64,000 nucleotides of DNA from Metamycoplasma cloacale (GTDB lineage Bacteria; Bacillota_I; Bacilli_A; Mycoplasmatales; Metamycoplasmataceae), in assembly GCF_900660735.1 (NCBI RefSeq), contig NZ_LR215049.1, positions 372,001 to 436,000 on the forward strand, in the 5' to 3' direction. A model generated the notes under the pieces. It searched no databases. It was not told the origin of the DNA and saw nothing but the letters and a program-made list of their open reading frames with translations. How positions within the stretch are numbered: the first letter of the stretch is position 1; each line of letters opens with the position of its first letter. Positions 15,186 to 31,653 of the stretch are shown here, in pieces. A program made the translations under genes and the position numbers.

Positions 15186-15619
15186 TATTTAACCTCGATT
15201 TTTACAGGTTGTTGTGATACTTGTTTATGTTCTTCATTTGCATAAACGTATAAGTTTTTAAATTGTTTTCTTCCTAATTTTGTGTGAGGTAACATTCCTC
15301 TAACTGCTTTTTCAACTAATGCTTCTGGGTGTTTTTCTCTTAAATCTCTAGCATTAATTTTCTTTAGTCCTCCAGGGTAACCTGAGTGACGGTAATAAAT
15401 TTTGTTTTCTTCTTTTTTAGCTGTTAAAAGTACATCTTTAGCATTGATAACAACTACATTGTCGCCCATATCAACATTTGGTGTAAATGTTGGTTTATTT
15501 TTTCCACGTAGAATTGAAGCTACAAGAGTTGAAAGTCTTCCTAATGGAATATTTTTTGCATCGATGATGTATCATTTTTTATCAACTATTTCTTTTCTAA
15601 TAATTGTTGTTTGACGCAT
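15185..15619 (-). CDS. rplM: 50S ribosomal protein L13
   Basis: 144 residues. Starts [10 protein letters not shown] and has the family blocks [36 protein letters not shown] and [18 protein letters not shown]. One UGA Trp occurs at residue 16 (KKWYIIDA), so reading with the standard code would truncate the N-terminus. Promoter with TATAAT at 15660-15665. Confidence 0.99.
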
Positions 15620-15659
15620 ATTTCTTTCCTTTTCTTCTTAAATTAAATAACGCTTAAAC

Positions 15660-15665
15660 ATTATA
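15660..15665 (-). promoter_or_regulatory. -10 box for rplM-rpsI
   Basis: TATAAT on the minus strand within ATGTTATAATG, 40 bases before the L13 ATG. Confidence 0.7.
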
Positions 15666-15692
15666 ACATATATTAAATTTTTTAATATAAAT

Positions 15693-16358
15693 TTAATTTA
15701 ATCTACTAAACATAAAAATGAGTGCTGTTTCTGCTCTCAAAATAGTTTTGGTCAATGAAACAATTTTAACATTTTTTTTAACAGCTAGATCAATTTCTTT
15801 TAAAGAAAATCCACCTTCTGGACCTACTATTAGCATAACGTCTTCATTATTATGATAAAAAGGCATACCTTCAGCTTTTTCGTAAGCTAAAATTTTGTTT
15901 TTACAATTAAGTTCTAAAATCTCGTCATAACGCATGACATCAGTTAATTCAGGAATTACATTACGCATTGATTGTTGACATGCTTCTTTGATAATCTTTT
16001 CAAAACGCTCACGTTTATTTAAGATCTTAAGATTTGATTGATCGGTATATTCAGAGATAAAAGGAATAATTTTTTTAACCCCTAATTCAACCAATTTCTG
16101 TAATGCTAATTCAAAATGATTAATTTTAATTAATGGCAGACAAGCAGTTGTTTGATAATCTCTTTCGTTATTAATTGTTGTTTTTTTAATAATCTTTGCT
16201 AAATTAGGATAGATAAAATTACATTCGTAAAATTCATTAATATAATTGACTAAAAAAACTTCATTAGGTTTAATTCTTACAGATTTTAGATGTTGTAATG
16301 TTTCACTATCTAGAATAAAACAATCATTTTCTTTTTTATTGGCAAAAAATTTATACAT
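15693..16358 (-). CDS. rsmE: 16S rRNA m3U1498 methyltransferase RsmE
   Basis: 221-residue SPOUT methyltransferase that modifies U1498 of 16S rRNA. The cofactor knot is recognisable from LIVGPEGGFSLKEID and SLTKTILRAETALIF; KLVELGVKKIIPFISEYTD is another family block. Slightly shorter than the usual 240-250 residues. No Shine-Dalgarno is present; a TAAAAT box ends six bases before the ATG, so the transcript may be leaderless. Confidence 0.95.
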   Translation of the reverse strand: MYKFFANKKENDCFILDSETLQHLKSVRIKPNEVFLVNYINEFYECNFIYPNLAKIIKKTTINNERDYQTTACLPLIKINHFELALQKLVELGVKKIIPFISEYTDQSNLKILNKRERFEKIIKEACQQSMRNVIPELTDVMRYDEILELNCKNKILAYEKAEGMPFYHNNEDVMLIVGPEGGFSLKEIDLAVKKNVKIVSLTKTILRAETALIFMFSRLN

Positions 16359-16364
16359 ACAACA

Positions 16365-16370
16365 ATTTTA
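16365..16370 (-). promoter_or_regulatory. -10 box for rsmE, six bases from ATG
   Basis: TAAAAT on the minus strand, within AGTAAAATTG. With a start about seven bases downstream, the first transcribed base would be the A of the ATG at 16358. Confidence 0.45.
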
Positions 16371-16387
16371 CTATTTTTCTTTAATTA

Positions 16388-16410
16388 AAAAGAGAGGAAA
16401 CCTCTCTTTT
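16388..16410 (-). terminator. Terminator of the mraZ-rsmH-FtsA-like transcript
   Basis: AAAAGAGAGG / CCTCTCTTTT stem with a three-base loop and TTTTTAATTAA on the minus strand. It lies 380 bases beyond the last recognisable gene of the cluster and just before rsmE. A second palindrome GCATATTA / TAATATGC at 16414-16432 lies beside it. Confidence 0.8.
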
Positions 16411-16788
16411 GTTGCATATTAAGTTAATATGCTTTCGTTTTTAATTAAACAATTAAACTAGCAAAGCAGACATAGATTTAATTTTGTTCTTTGAATGAAT
16501 TAAGTGTTATTTTTAACGGAAATTTAACAATTGAATATCAAGTAGCTACTCAAGATATTAATTTATTAAATTCCAAGATAATAAAAACATTTTAGAAATT
16601 ATGTAGATTAAATATAGATATTAAAGTTTAAATAACAGCTAGCTACACTATTAAGTAAAACTTAATATTTAATTTAATTCAATAAATAAAATAATTACAA
16701 TAAAACTTTATTTAACAAACGAGTAGAACATAAGTTTTTTAAATAAAGGGGCTTATCAAATAATTTAACATCAAAAGGTGAACTTTAA
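16411..16788. other. Non-coding stretch where ftsZ would be expected
   Basis: About 380 AT-rich bases with stops in all frames under table 4. The longest open stretch is about 29 codons on the minus strand (SSPFDVKLFDKPLYLKN...) with no start. Contains short inverted repeats (for example TATTAAG / CTTAATA). No tRNA, no repeat family and no gene seen. It may be a decayed gene or a long 3' untranslated region. Confidence 0.6.
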
Positions 16789-17886
16789 TTAATTTAAAAC
16801 CTTGTAATTGAAATATTTGTCTTTCTTTGATATTACAAATTCTTTGGTATTGATAATAAATGTATTGGTTTTAAGTAGTGATTTTTCATTATTATTGTTT
16901 AACATCTGGCTAACCACTTCCATAGTTTCAACTGATAATAAATTTGCATCACTGAATAATGAATAAACTTTGTTGTATCCCAATTTACTACGAAGTTTAT
17001 TTTCAAAATTTTGGTTGTTTGCAATTAAACCTAATAAGTTAATATCAATGGTTTCGCTTTGTAATAATTTAGTATTAATAAATGAAGATATAATGTTTTT
17101 AATTTTAATTATAAATTCATTAAATACATTCAATGTTTGAGGTTGTTCATTAATAAATGTTGAATGGTTATCTTTTAGTAATTGTTTAGCATAGCAATAT
17201 GCAATCGTTGAAGAGTAAAAACAATTTCTAGTTAGACTATCAACTAAATTGTTGAATCCGTAGTTGACACTGTCGTGTTTCACAATTGTATTATTTTTGA
17301 TAATAGATAAATTTATTTTATCACTAAGCAATTCAACATTTAATTGCAAGTGATGATCTTTTTGATTGTAGTATTCGTTTTTAAGATCATCAATCATGAT
17401 GCAATCAACTAGTTTTAAATTGAATTTTCATAATGCTTCATTAATTTCTTGATAAAAGCGTTTTGAAATACTTGAAACACTACAAAAGTCTTGAATTTCT
17501 GACATATTTAGTGATTGTGTTTTTGTGTGTAAGTTGTGTTTTTGTGTTTTTAAAATATGTCAATTGTTTGTTTGTGAAAGTTTAGTGATTTGATTATTAA
17601 TAAATGCCAGACTCTTTTTTTTGTCATTTATTAATAAATGTGAAATTTTGAAATCGTTTGTTGAAGTTTTCCCGATTAAAAGAATAACTTCTTTAATTGT
17701 TCCATTTATAATCTTTTCAATTTGTTTTTTGCTTTCATAAATGAATTTATCAATAGATTGAATTACGTTGTTATGAGTTAGTTTGTTGCTATATATTTTA
17801 ATGGCTTGTTGGTTGAAGATTTCCACAGCTTCCATTTCTAAAATATTTGCATAAATTTTTAAAAAACTAACCACAACTCTTTGCAT
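16789..17886 (-). CDS. Divergent FtsA-like (actin-fold) protein, uncertain
   Basis: 365 residues, one UGA Trp (residue 109). No strong family signature, but its place directly after rsmH in the division cluster, its size, and an opening pattern (VIQSIDKFIYESKKQIEKI followed by IKEVILLIGK) resemble the start of FtsA, where a short helix precedes a VYLALSGK-type strand. A later segment FIINTKEFVISKKDKY would be C-terminal. No phosphate-binding loop can be identified with confidence. Starts two bases after the rsmH stop without a clear ribosome binding site. Alternative: a mycoplasma-specific hypothetical protein. Confidence 0.5.
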
Positions 17887-17888
17887 TT

Positions 17889-18791
17889 TTATTCCAATCT
17901 AGTAATAACTCTTAATTTTGCGCTTCTTGATCTTTTGTTAATCTGAATTTCTTCTTCACTAGGGAAGATGATTTTTTGTTTTCAATTATCGTTAATTTGG
18001 ATTGGTAATTTATTTAATAAAGGATCTCTGTAGGTAAGATTTTGAAAGTATTTTTTAACAATCGCATCCTCTTTTGAATGGAATGTTATGAACAACATTT
18101 TTCCACGAACTTTAATTAAATCATGAATATCTTCAAGTAAATCTTTAATTGCATTTAATTCATCGTTTACTGCAATTCTAATTGCTTGAAAGACGGCTTT
18201 TGATGGATTCTTTTCCCTAACGATTTTAGCGGGAAGTGATTTTCTAATGATTTCATTTAGAGAAAAAGAATTATTAATCGGTCTGTTTTCACAGATTGCC
18301 TTCGCAATTCGTTGAGCGAATTTTACATCAGCGTTTTCAATTAATATTTTTGTAATTTCTTGTTCTGAAAATGTATTAAGAATATCAGTTGCTTTTAAAT
18401 CGCTATTTAAATCCATACGCATATCCAAATTACAATCTAATGAATATGAAAAGCCACGTGTAATTTGATCTAATTGCGGACTACTTACTCCAAAATCAGC
18501 AAGCAATCCATTGATTTCTGTTATTCCTATTTTTTCAAGTTCTTTTTTTGCATATCTGAAATCAGATTTAATTAATACGAAATTATCATTTATTTCTTTT
18601 AATTGATTAATCGATTCATCTAATGCTTGTTGGTCTTTATCAAAACAAATTAACTTTCCTGTCGTCAATTGTTTTAATATCTCTTTACTATGACCAGCTC
18701 GACCAAGTGTTAAATCCACATATATTCCGTCAGGCTTAATTTCAAGTTGTTCAATAACTTCTTTAAGCATAACTGGAAAATGCTTTTCTAT
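17889..18791 (-). CDS. rsmH: 16S rRNA m4C1402 methyltransferase RsmH (ATA start)
   Basis: 300 residues if begun at ATA. It N4-methylates C1402 of 16S rRNA. The SAM site is YVDLTLGRAGHS, with LADFGVSSPQLD and RGFSYSLDCNLDMRMD following. The family opens with a His-x-x-Val-Leu/Met-Leu block; here that block (EKHFPVMLKEVIEQL) lies upstream of the first ATG (18770), which would cut it in half and has no ribosome binding site. The frame upstream is closed by TAA, and the only good candidate is ATA at 18789-18791, seven bases after AAGGAG, overlapping the mraZ stop as ATAG. One UGA Trp near the C-terminus. Confidence 0.93.
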
Positions 18792-19228
18792 AACTTAACT
18801 CCTTGTTCTAATAATTTCTTAGTCAAGTCTTCAATATTTTGTTCATCTTCAAAGAATTGTTCTTTTAAGTCGTAAGTTTCTTTTGCAAAAATTTCTGCAT
18901 AACTTCCAACACCAATAAAAACTACTTCTTTTGTGATAGTGGTTTTATCAACGAAATATTTTGGTAATACAATTCTACCTTTTGAATCTGGTTGAACTTC
19001 TTCGGTATTTCCAAAAATATATCTTGATAGGTTTCTAAAATCTGGGTTTAAGGAATTATTTTCTTCAAGTTTTTCTTTTAATTTAAGAAATTCTTTTTCA
19101 GTTCTTAACACAATTGATTTATCAAAACCTAATGTAATGTACATCACTTCACCCAATTCTTTTAGAAGCTTTGCTGGTATTACTAAACGGTTTTTATCAT
19201 CAATTTGTTTGTAATATTTCCCAAACAT
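18788..19228 (-). CDS. mraZ: Transcriptional regulator MraZ
   Basis: 146 residues with two AbrB-like repeats: FGKYYKQIDDKNRLVIPAKL and FGNTEEVQPDSKGRIVLPKYF, the second with the family DSKGRIVLP signature. MraZ binds DNA upstream of its own gene and controls the division cluster. Two in-frame ATGs are present; GGAGG is only two bases from the first (19234) but eight bases from the second, so 19228 is chosen. The family also normally starts MFxG/MFGK. Spaced TGGGA boxes cover the start region. First gene of mraZ-rsmH-FtsA-like. Confidence 0.96.
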   Translation of the reverse strand: MFGKYYKQIDDKNRLVIPAKLLKELGEVMYITLGFDKSIVLRTEKEFLKLKEKLEENNSLNPDFRNLSRYIFGNTEEVQPDSKGRIVLPKYFVDKTTITKEVVFIGVGSYAEIFAKETYDLKEQFFEDEQNIEDLTKKLLEQGVKL

Positions 19229-19253
19229 TCCCATTTCCTCCCACTATCACTCA
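19229..19253 (-). promoter_or_regulatory. Putative MraZ operator (TGGGA boxes, 10-base period)
   Basis: On the minus strand TGGGA occurs at 19243-19239 and again at 19233-19229, five bases apart, with a degenerate TGAGT one period further up (19253-19249). Direct TGGGN repeats with five-base spacers are the known MraZ target in E. coli. The boxes overlap the leader, ribosome binding site and the first ATG. Confidence 0.6.
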
Positions 19254-19254
19254 T

Positions 19255-19260
19255 ATTCTA
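19255..19260 (-). promoter_or_regulatory. -10 box for mraZ
   Basis: TAGAAT on the minus strand, within GGTAGAATATG, directly before the putative MraZ boxes; the leader would be about 20 bases. Confidence 0.5.
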
Positions 19261-19375
19261 CCAATTAAAATCAATCTTTTTACAAAATTGTTGCTTTTTT
19301 AAATAAATTTCTTCATTTTCTCCTTTTTAGTTCCAAAAATTCCAATAACTCTCTTTTTAGTCAATAAAAGTTATG

Positions 19376-19381
19376 TATAAT
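19376..19381 (+). promoter_or_regulatory. -10 box for tRNA-Thr(CGU)
   Basis: ATGTATAAT (extended -10 form) on the plus strand, 13 bases before the 5' end of the tRNA. Confidence 0.7.
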
Positions 19382-19394
19382 TTATGTGTTAATT

Positions 19395-19469
19395 GCTGGT
19401 TTAGTTTAATGGCAAAATAATTAATTCGTAATTAATCAGATAGAAGTTCGAATCTTCTAATCAGCACCA
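19395..19469 (+). tRNA. tRNA-Thr (anticodon CGU)
   Basis: 75 bases with encoded CCA. Acceptor stem GCTGGTT / AATCAGC, anticodon stem ATTAA / TTAAT with loop TTCGTAA, T-loop GTTCGAATC. It stands alone on the plus strand with its own promoter and terminator. Confidence 0.93.
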
Positions 19470-19488
19470 TATCAAGACATTGAAAATA

Positions 19489-19521
19489 AAAAACGCCCCT
19501 AAAAATAAAGAGGGCGTTTTT
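19489..19521 (+). terminator. Terminator after tRNA-Thr(CGU)
   Basis: AAAACGCCC / GGGCGTTTT stem with an internal loop, T run on the plus strand, 20 bases after the tRNA. Confidence 0.85.
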
Positions 19522-19536
19522 AATTGCAAAATTTTC

Positions 19537-19573
19537 AAAAAAAAAAAAAAAAAAAAATCCGGATCGGATTTTT
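19537..19573 (-). terminator. Terminator of tRNA-Thr/tRNA-Leu with a 21-base T tract
   Basis: AAAAATCCG / CGGATTTTT stem with a three-base loop; on the minus strand it runs into 21 uninterrupted Ts (plus-strand A tract 19537-19557). The tract is far longer than a terminator needs and is likely to vary in length. Confidence 0.85.
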
Positions 19574-19589
19574 ACTCAATTTCTTGATA

Positions 19590-19674
19590 TGGTGCGCGAG
19601 AAGGGACTTGAACCCTTACGCCGCAAAGCATTAGTGCCTAAAACTAACGTGTCTGCCAATTTCACCACTCGCGC
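19590..19674 (-). tRNA. tRNA-Leu (anticodon UAG)
   Basis: 85-base class II tRNA with long variable arm and encoded CCA. Acceptor GCGCGAG / CTCGCGC, anticodon loop TTTAGGC giving TAG, T-loop GGTTCAAGTCC. Confidence 0.97.
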
Positions 19675-19679
19675 ATAAA

Positions 19680-19755
19680 TGGTGCCGTTTATAGGACTTG
19701 AACCTACGACCTACTGATTACAAGTCAGTTGCTCTGCCAACTGAGCTAAAACGGC
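19680..19755 (-). tRNA. tRNA-Thr (anticodon UGU)
   Basis: 76 bases with encoded CCA. Acceptor GCCGTTT / AAACGGC, anticodon loop CTTGTAA giving TGT. First gene of a two-tRNA unit with tRNA-Leu, five bases apart. Confidence 0.97.
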
Positions 19756-19774
19756 ATTTACAATGTACCTTAAT

Positions 19775-19780
19775 ATTATA
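19775..19780 (-). promoter_or_regulatory. -10 box for tRNA-Thr/tRNA-Leu
   Basis: ATGTATAAT on the minus strand, 19 bases before the tRNA-Thr(UGU) 5' end. Confidence 0.7.
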
Positions 19781-19801
19781 CATATTTTTATAAAAAATAA
19801 A

Positions 19802-19826
19802 ATAAAAAATCCCGTTTTTTGGGATT
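19802..19826 (-). terminator. Terminator of rRNA unit A
   Basis: AATCCC / GGGATT stem with an AAAAAAC loop and a long T-rich tail on the minus strand. It differs from the terminator of unit B. Confidence 0.8.
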
Positions 19827-19833
19827 AACTCTT

Positions 19834-19854
19834 GTTCTCTGAAAACTGAATATA
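19834..19854 (-). other. 23S processing stem, 3' arm (unit A)
   Basis: Can pair with 22876-22896, which lies before the 23S 5' end (both contain the TTCAGTTTTC-type sequence). Such long stems are the RNase III sites that release pre-23S rRNA. The same pair occurs in unit B at +5013. Confidence 0.75.
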
Positions 19855-19875
19855 ACACATAGATCAACTATAGAA

Positions 19876-22780
<2,905 letters not shown>

Positions 22781-22910
22781 TTATAAATATAAGTATGACC
22801 TATTTTTGTATATGTCTTGAATATTCTATAGGTTGATCTAAACATTTGAAATATTAATTTATTGATTTCAATGTCTATATTCAGTTTTCAAAGAACAAAA
22901 TTGAGAGAAA

Positions 22911-22930
22911 GTTCTCTCAAAACTGGATAC
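22911..22930 (-). other. 16S processing stem, 3' arm (unit A)
   Basis: Pairs with 24538-24557 upstream of 16S (GTTCTTTGAAAACTGGATAC-like arms, two mismatches). The 187-base spacer between 16S and 23S holds only the two sets of processing arms and a TTGAGAGAA / TTCTCTCAA hairpin; no tRNA gene. Confidence 0.75.
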
Positions 22931-22967
22931 AAATTTAATTCCATAACAGTGAGAATTGTACTCCGTA

Positions 22968-24487
<1,520 letters not shown>

Positions 24488-24583
24488 AGTTTGTTAATGT
24501 GAATTATTATAAATATAAAATTGACGTTATGGTATTCGTATCCAGTTTTCAAAGAACTTCATTGCGTATAAAACGCAAAAATA

Positions 24584-24589
24584 ATTATA
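24584..24589 (-). promoter_or_regulatory. -10 box of rRNA unit A (TATAAT)
   Basis: ATGTATAAT on the minus strand immediately outside the repeat boundary. Upstream of it lie an A-rich stretch and a run of 17 Ts on the plus strand (24618-24634), that is an A tract upstream of the promoter. Confidence 0.7.
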
Positions 24590-24800
24590 CATTTTTTTTA
24601 AAAAATTGTTTTATTTATTTTTTTTTTTTTTTTTACAAGCGCAATAAAAAACTTGTAAATTCAAGAAATGTATTTATATAGTATAACATAAAAATTTTAA
24701 AAATATTTTTTTGTTAATAATTTGTTAATAACTTATTTGCAAATAATTAATTTTTGAATAAATAAATTTAATAAAAATAAAAAAAATATCGAATAATAAA

Positions 24801-24838
24801 ATAAAAAGCCTTTCGGCTTGTGATGCGGCTCATCGCAT
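24801..24838 (-). terminator. Terminator of rRNA unit B (double hairpin)
   Basis: ATGCG / CGCAT hairpin followed by AAGCC-GAAA-GGCTT and TTTTT on the minus strand. It separates unit B from the promoter of unit A, so each unit is an independent operon. The rest of 24590-24800 is AT-rich with no gene. Confidence 0.85.
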
Positions 24839-24888
24839 TTTTGTTCGTTCTCTGAAAACTGAATATAACACATAGATCAACTATAGAA

Positions 24889-27793
<2,905 letters not shown>

Positions 27794-27980
27794 TTATAAA
27801 TATAAGTATGACCTATTTTTGTATATGTCTTGAATATTCTATAGGTTGATCTAAACATTTGAAATATTAATTTATTGATTTCAATGTCTATATTCAGTTT
27901 TCAAAGAACAAAATTGAGAGAAAGTTCTCTCAAAACTGGATACAAATTTAATTCCATAACAGTGAGAATTGTACTCCGTA

Positions 27981-29500
<1,520 letters not shown>

Positions 29501-29596
29501 AGTTTGTTAATGTGAATTATTATAAATATAAAATTGACGTTATGGTATTCGTATCCAGTTTTCAAAGAACTTCATTGCGTATAAAACGCAAATATT

Positions 29597-29602
29597 ATTT
29601 TA
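29597..29602 (-). promoter_or_regulatory. -10 box of rRNA unit B (TAAAAT)
   Basis: TAGTAAAAT on the minus strand at exactly the same distance from the repeat boundary as the TATAAT of unit A. The box is one base away from consensus and lacks the upstream TG, which suggests a weaker promoter. Confidence 0.55.
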
Positions 29603-29661
29603 CTATATTTTTTAAATATTTAACAAAATTAATTTTATTTTTTGAATCGCTTGAATAAATA

Positions 29662-29702
29662 AAAAATACAAGAGTAATTATAATCAAATTTCTTGTATTT
29701 TT
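29662..29702 (-). terminator. Terminator after greA
   Basis: AAAAATACAAGA / TCTTGTATTTTT stem with a 17-base loop, T-rich tail on the minus strand. Confidence 0.8.
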
Positions 29703-29713
29703 CTAAAAATAAA

Positions 29714-30190
29714 TTATTTTATTTCAACAATTTTAACTTTGTATTTTTTAGGAGCATCAACTTCGATTTGTTCTCCGACTTTTTTATCTAAAATTGCCTT
29801 TGCTAAAGATGAAGAGTTTGAAATTTTATTATTAAATGGGTCAGCATCTAATGCTCCAACAATTTGAACTTCTAAATATTTATTAGCATCACTAACATAT
29901 TGTAATTTCACTGTTGAACCAATTTTAACCATATTTGTTTGTTGGTCTTCTGAAATTAATTCGTAGTTATCCAAAATATGTTGAATTTCTGAAATTTCAT
30001 TTTCAATTGCTGCTTGTTTATCTCTTGCTGCATCGTATTCAGCATTTTCTGATAAGTCCCCTTGGTTTCTTGCTTCTTTAATTTCTTCAATTACTTGTGG
30101 ACGAGCAACTTCTTGTAAGTATTTTAATCTTTCTTCATATTGTTTTAAAGTTTCTTTTGTTAAATATATTTTATTTTCTAATTCAGCCAT
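29714..30190 (-). CDS. greA: Transcription elongation factor GreA
   Basis: 158 residues. GreA enters the RNA polymerase secondary channel and stimulates cleavage of backtracked RNA. The N-terminal coiled coil ends in the acidic tip block GDLSENAEYDAARDKQA, with the catalytic acidic residues, and the FKBP-like domain ends KILDKKVGEQIEVDAPKKYKVKIVEI-like. GAGGAAG lies a few bases before the ATG. It is the last gene of a unit from alaS or mnmA downward. Confidence 0.99.
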   Translation of the reverse strand: MAELENKIYLTKETLKQYEERLKYLQEVARPQVIEEIKEARNQGDLSENAEYDAARDKQAAIENEISEIQHILDNYELISEDQQTNMVKIGSTVKLQYVSDANKYLEVQIVGALDADPFNNKISNSSSLAKAILDKKVGEQIEVDAPKKYKVKIVEIK

Positions 30191-30216
30191 AATACTTCCT
30201 CTTTATCTTTATATTA

Positions 30217-30921
30217 TTATATATCTAGGATTTCCTTAATCGGATTGATTGCTAAAAGTATAACAATTTTATTTTTAAATTTTTGTGTTTCATATCTTAG
30301 ATTTAAGTTTGTAGCTAGTTGAACATAGCGTTTAATTTCACTTTTTGAATCAAGCGTTAAAACTAACATACTTTTTAAATGCATGGTTTTTAGATAGTCT
30401 TTTAATTGATTATCATCTAATTTTTTATTAAAGATTAATAAATCGTAATTTAAGAAATTAGGAATTTCATTAATTAATTTATGACTAGTATCTATGTTAT
30501 ACATTTTTAAATCAATTAAAGACATATCATGGTTAATATATATGTCTCGATTTCCTAAAACCATTAATGAATTAGCTAGATAATCATTATTATCATGTAC
30601 TAATATTTTGCTTGACTTATTTAAATATATGCAATTTGTTAAAAAAGCGATGTAAAAGTCGTTATCAACGTTTTTATATGATGGTTTAATGCCGTTTAAT
30701 ACAATACCGTAATTAGGATTAATTAACTTTAATTTATCATATTGGGTTTGTTCATCGACCATTAAATGCTTATTCATCATTTTACGTTTATACACTAATG
30801 TTAAAATGATAGCAATTAAAGCAATCGTTAAAGCAATACCAATTGAAATAATTAAACCTAATCTTAAACTATCAGATATTTTAGATTCTTTTCCTGAAAT
30901 TGTTTTTGCAAAATTAATCAT
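30217..30921 (-). CDS. Membrane-anchored protein with a methyltransferase-like region
   Basis: 234 residues. One clear membrane helix (about residues 20-44), then a soluble part. The soluble part (KILVHDNNDYLANSL, YDLLIFNKK, SMLVLTLDSKSEIKRYV, NKIVILLAINP) has the strand spacing of an O-methyltransferase-like Rossmann fold but lacks a glycine-rich SAM loop. It resembles what databases call a putative methyltransferase of mycoplasmas (BC85_0335-type); activity is doubtful. Its ATG overlaps the stop of the DUF1292 gene (TAATG). Confidence 0.6.
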   Translation of the reverse strand: MINFAKTISGKESKISDSLRLGLIISIGIALTIALIAIILTLVYKRKMMNKHLMVDEQTQYDKLKLINPNYGIVLNGIKPSYKNVDNDFYIAFLTNCIYLNKSSKILVHDNNDYLANSLMVLGNRDIYINHDMSLIDLKMYNIDTSHKLINEIPNFLNYDLLIFNKKLDDNQLKDYLKTMHLKSMLVLTLDSKSEIKRYVQLATNLNLRYETQKFKNKIVILLAINPIKEILDI

Positions 30922-31229
30922 TAATTAATTTCTCCGTATTCATAAAAGCGCGCTAGAAAATCATTACCGTTTTCATCTAATACTAGATGTTCATTTGCAA
31001 ATTCATCAACGATTTCTGAAATGATTTCAATTTCTTTTTCGTCAGTAATTTCAACTAATTTATTATCTTGAGATTTAGCAATAATTAATTTTTCTCTATC
31101 TGTTAATAAATAATAAACATCACCATTTTCTTCAAAACTGAAGATTACATAATATTCCATATTTTGGTTTTCAAATTGAATTAACATTTTCCGTTCTTCA
31201 GTAAATAATTTAATTTCTTTTTTATCCAT
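30921..31229 (-). CDS. DUF1292 family protein (YrzB-like)
   Basis: 102 residues, very acidic, ending in [18 protein letters not shown]. The pattern [21 protein letters not shown] followed by [17 protein letters not shown] is the DUF1292 core. In Firmicutes yrzB lies next to yrrK (ruvX) and alaS-linked yrzL, exactly as here. Function unknown. AAGGAG lies six bases before the ATG; overlaps ruvX by eight bases. Confidence 0.85.
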   Translation of the reverse strand: MDKKEIKLFTEERKMLIQFENQNMEYYVIFSFEENGDVYYLLTDREKLIIAKSQDNKLVEITDEKEIEIISEIVDEFANEHLVLDENGNDFLARFYEYGEIN

Positions 31230-31653
31230 GATATCTCCTTAAATAATCTTCTAATATTAATTGCGCAGCTAAAGAATCTTTTTTAGTTTTTCTTTTTTTA
31301 CGACTAAAGCCAGCTGATATTAATATATCTTCGGCATTTCTGGTTGTTTGTCGTTCATCTTGAAAATATATCGGTAGGTTAATTTCTGTTTTTAACATTT
31401 CAGCAAACTTTTCTACCATATATGTACGTTCGCTTTTTGATAAATCCATTCTCACTGGATAACCTAAAATAATTGTATCGATTGAATTTTTGTAATCAGT
31501 TAAATTTAGGTAATATTTAACCCTTTGAATAACTAAATCAAATCTATTTTCTTCAAAGCGGTAATTCTCTAAACCAGTTGCAATAATACACAATGGATCT
31601 GAAATTGCAAAACCGCAACTTTTTGTTCCTAGATCTAAACACAACTTACGCAT
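31222..31653 (-). CDS. ruvX: Putative Holliday junction resolvase YqgF/RuvX
   Basis: 143 residues with the RNase H fold: [20 protein letters not shown] carries the first catalytic Asp, [10 protein letters not shown] the second strand, and [15 protein letters not shown] the third acidic block. The family acts in rRNA 5'-end maturation and perhaps junction resolution. Stop-start overlap (TAATG-type) with alaS. Confidence 0.95.
   Translation of the reverse strand: MRKLCLDLGTKSCGFAISDPLCIIATGLENYRFEENRFDLVIQRVKYYLNLTDYKNSIDTIILGYPVRMDLSKSERTYMVEKFAEMLKTEINLPIYFQDERQTTRNAEDILISAGFSRKKRKTKKDSLAAQLILEDYLRRYHG

Noticed and set aside
16690-16788. A continuation of the FtsA-like gene or a remnant of ftsZ on the minus strand
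   Set aside because: A 29-codon open stretch exists in another frame, but it has no start and no FtsZ motif such as the GGGTG loop. Left as non-coding.
22781-22967. A tRNA gene in the 16S-23S spacer
   Set aside because: The spacer only contains processing arms and a small hairpin; no cloverleaf.
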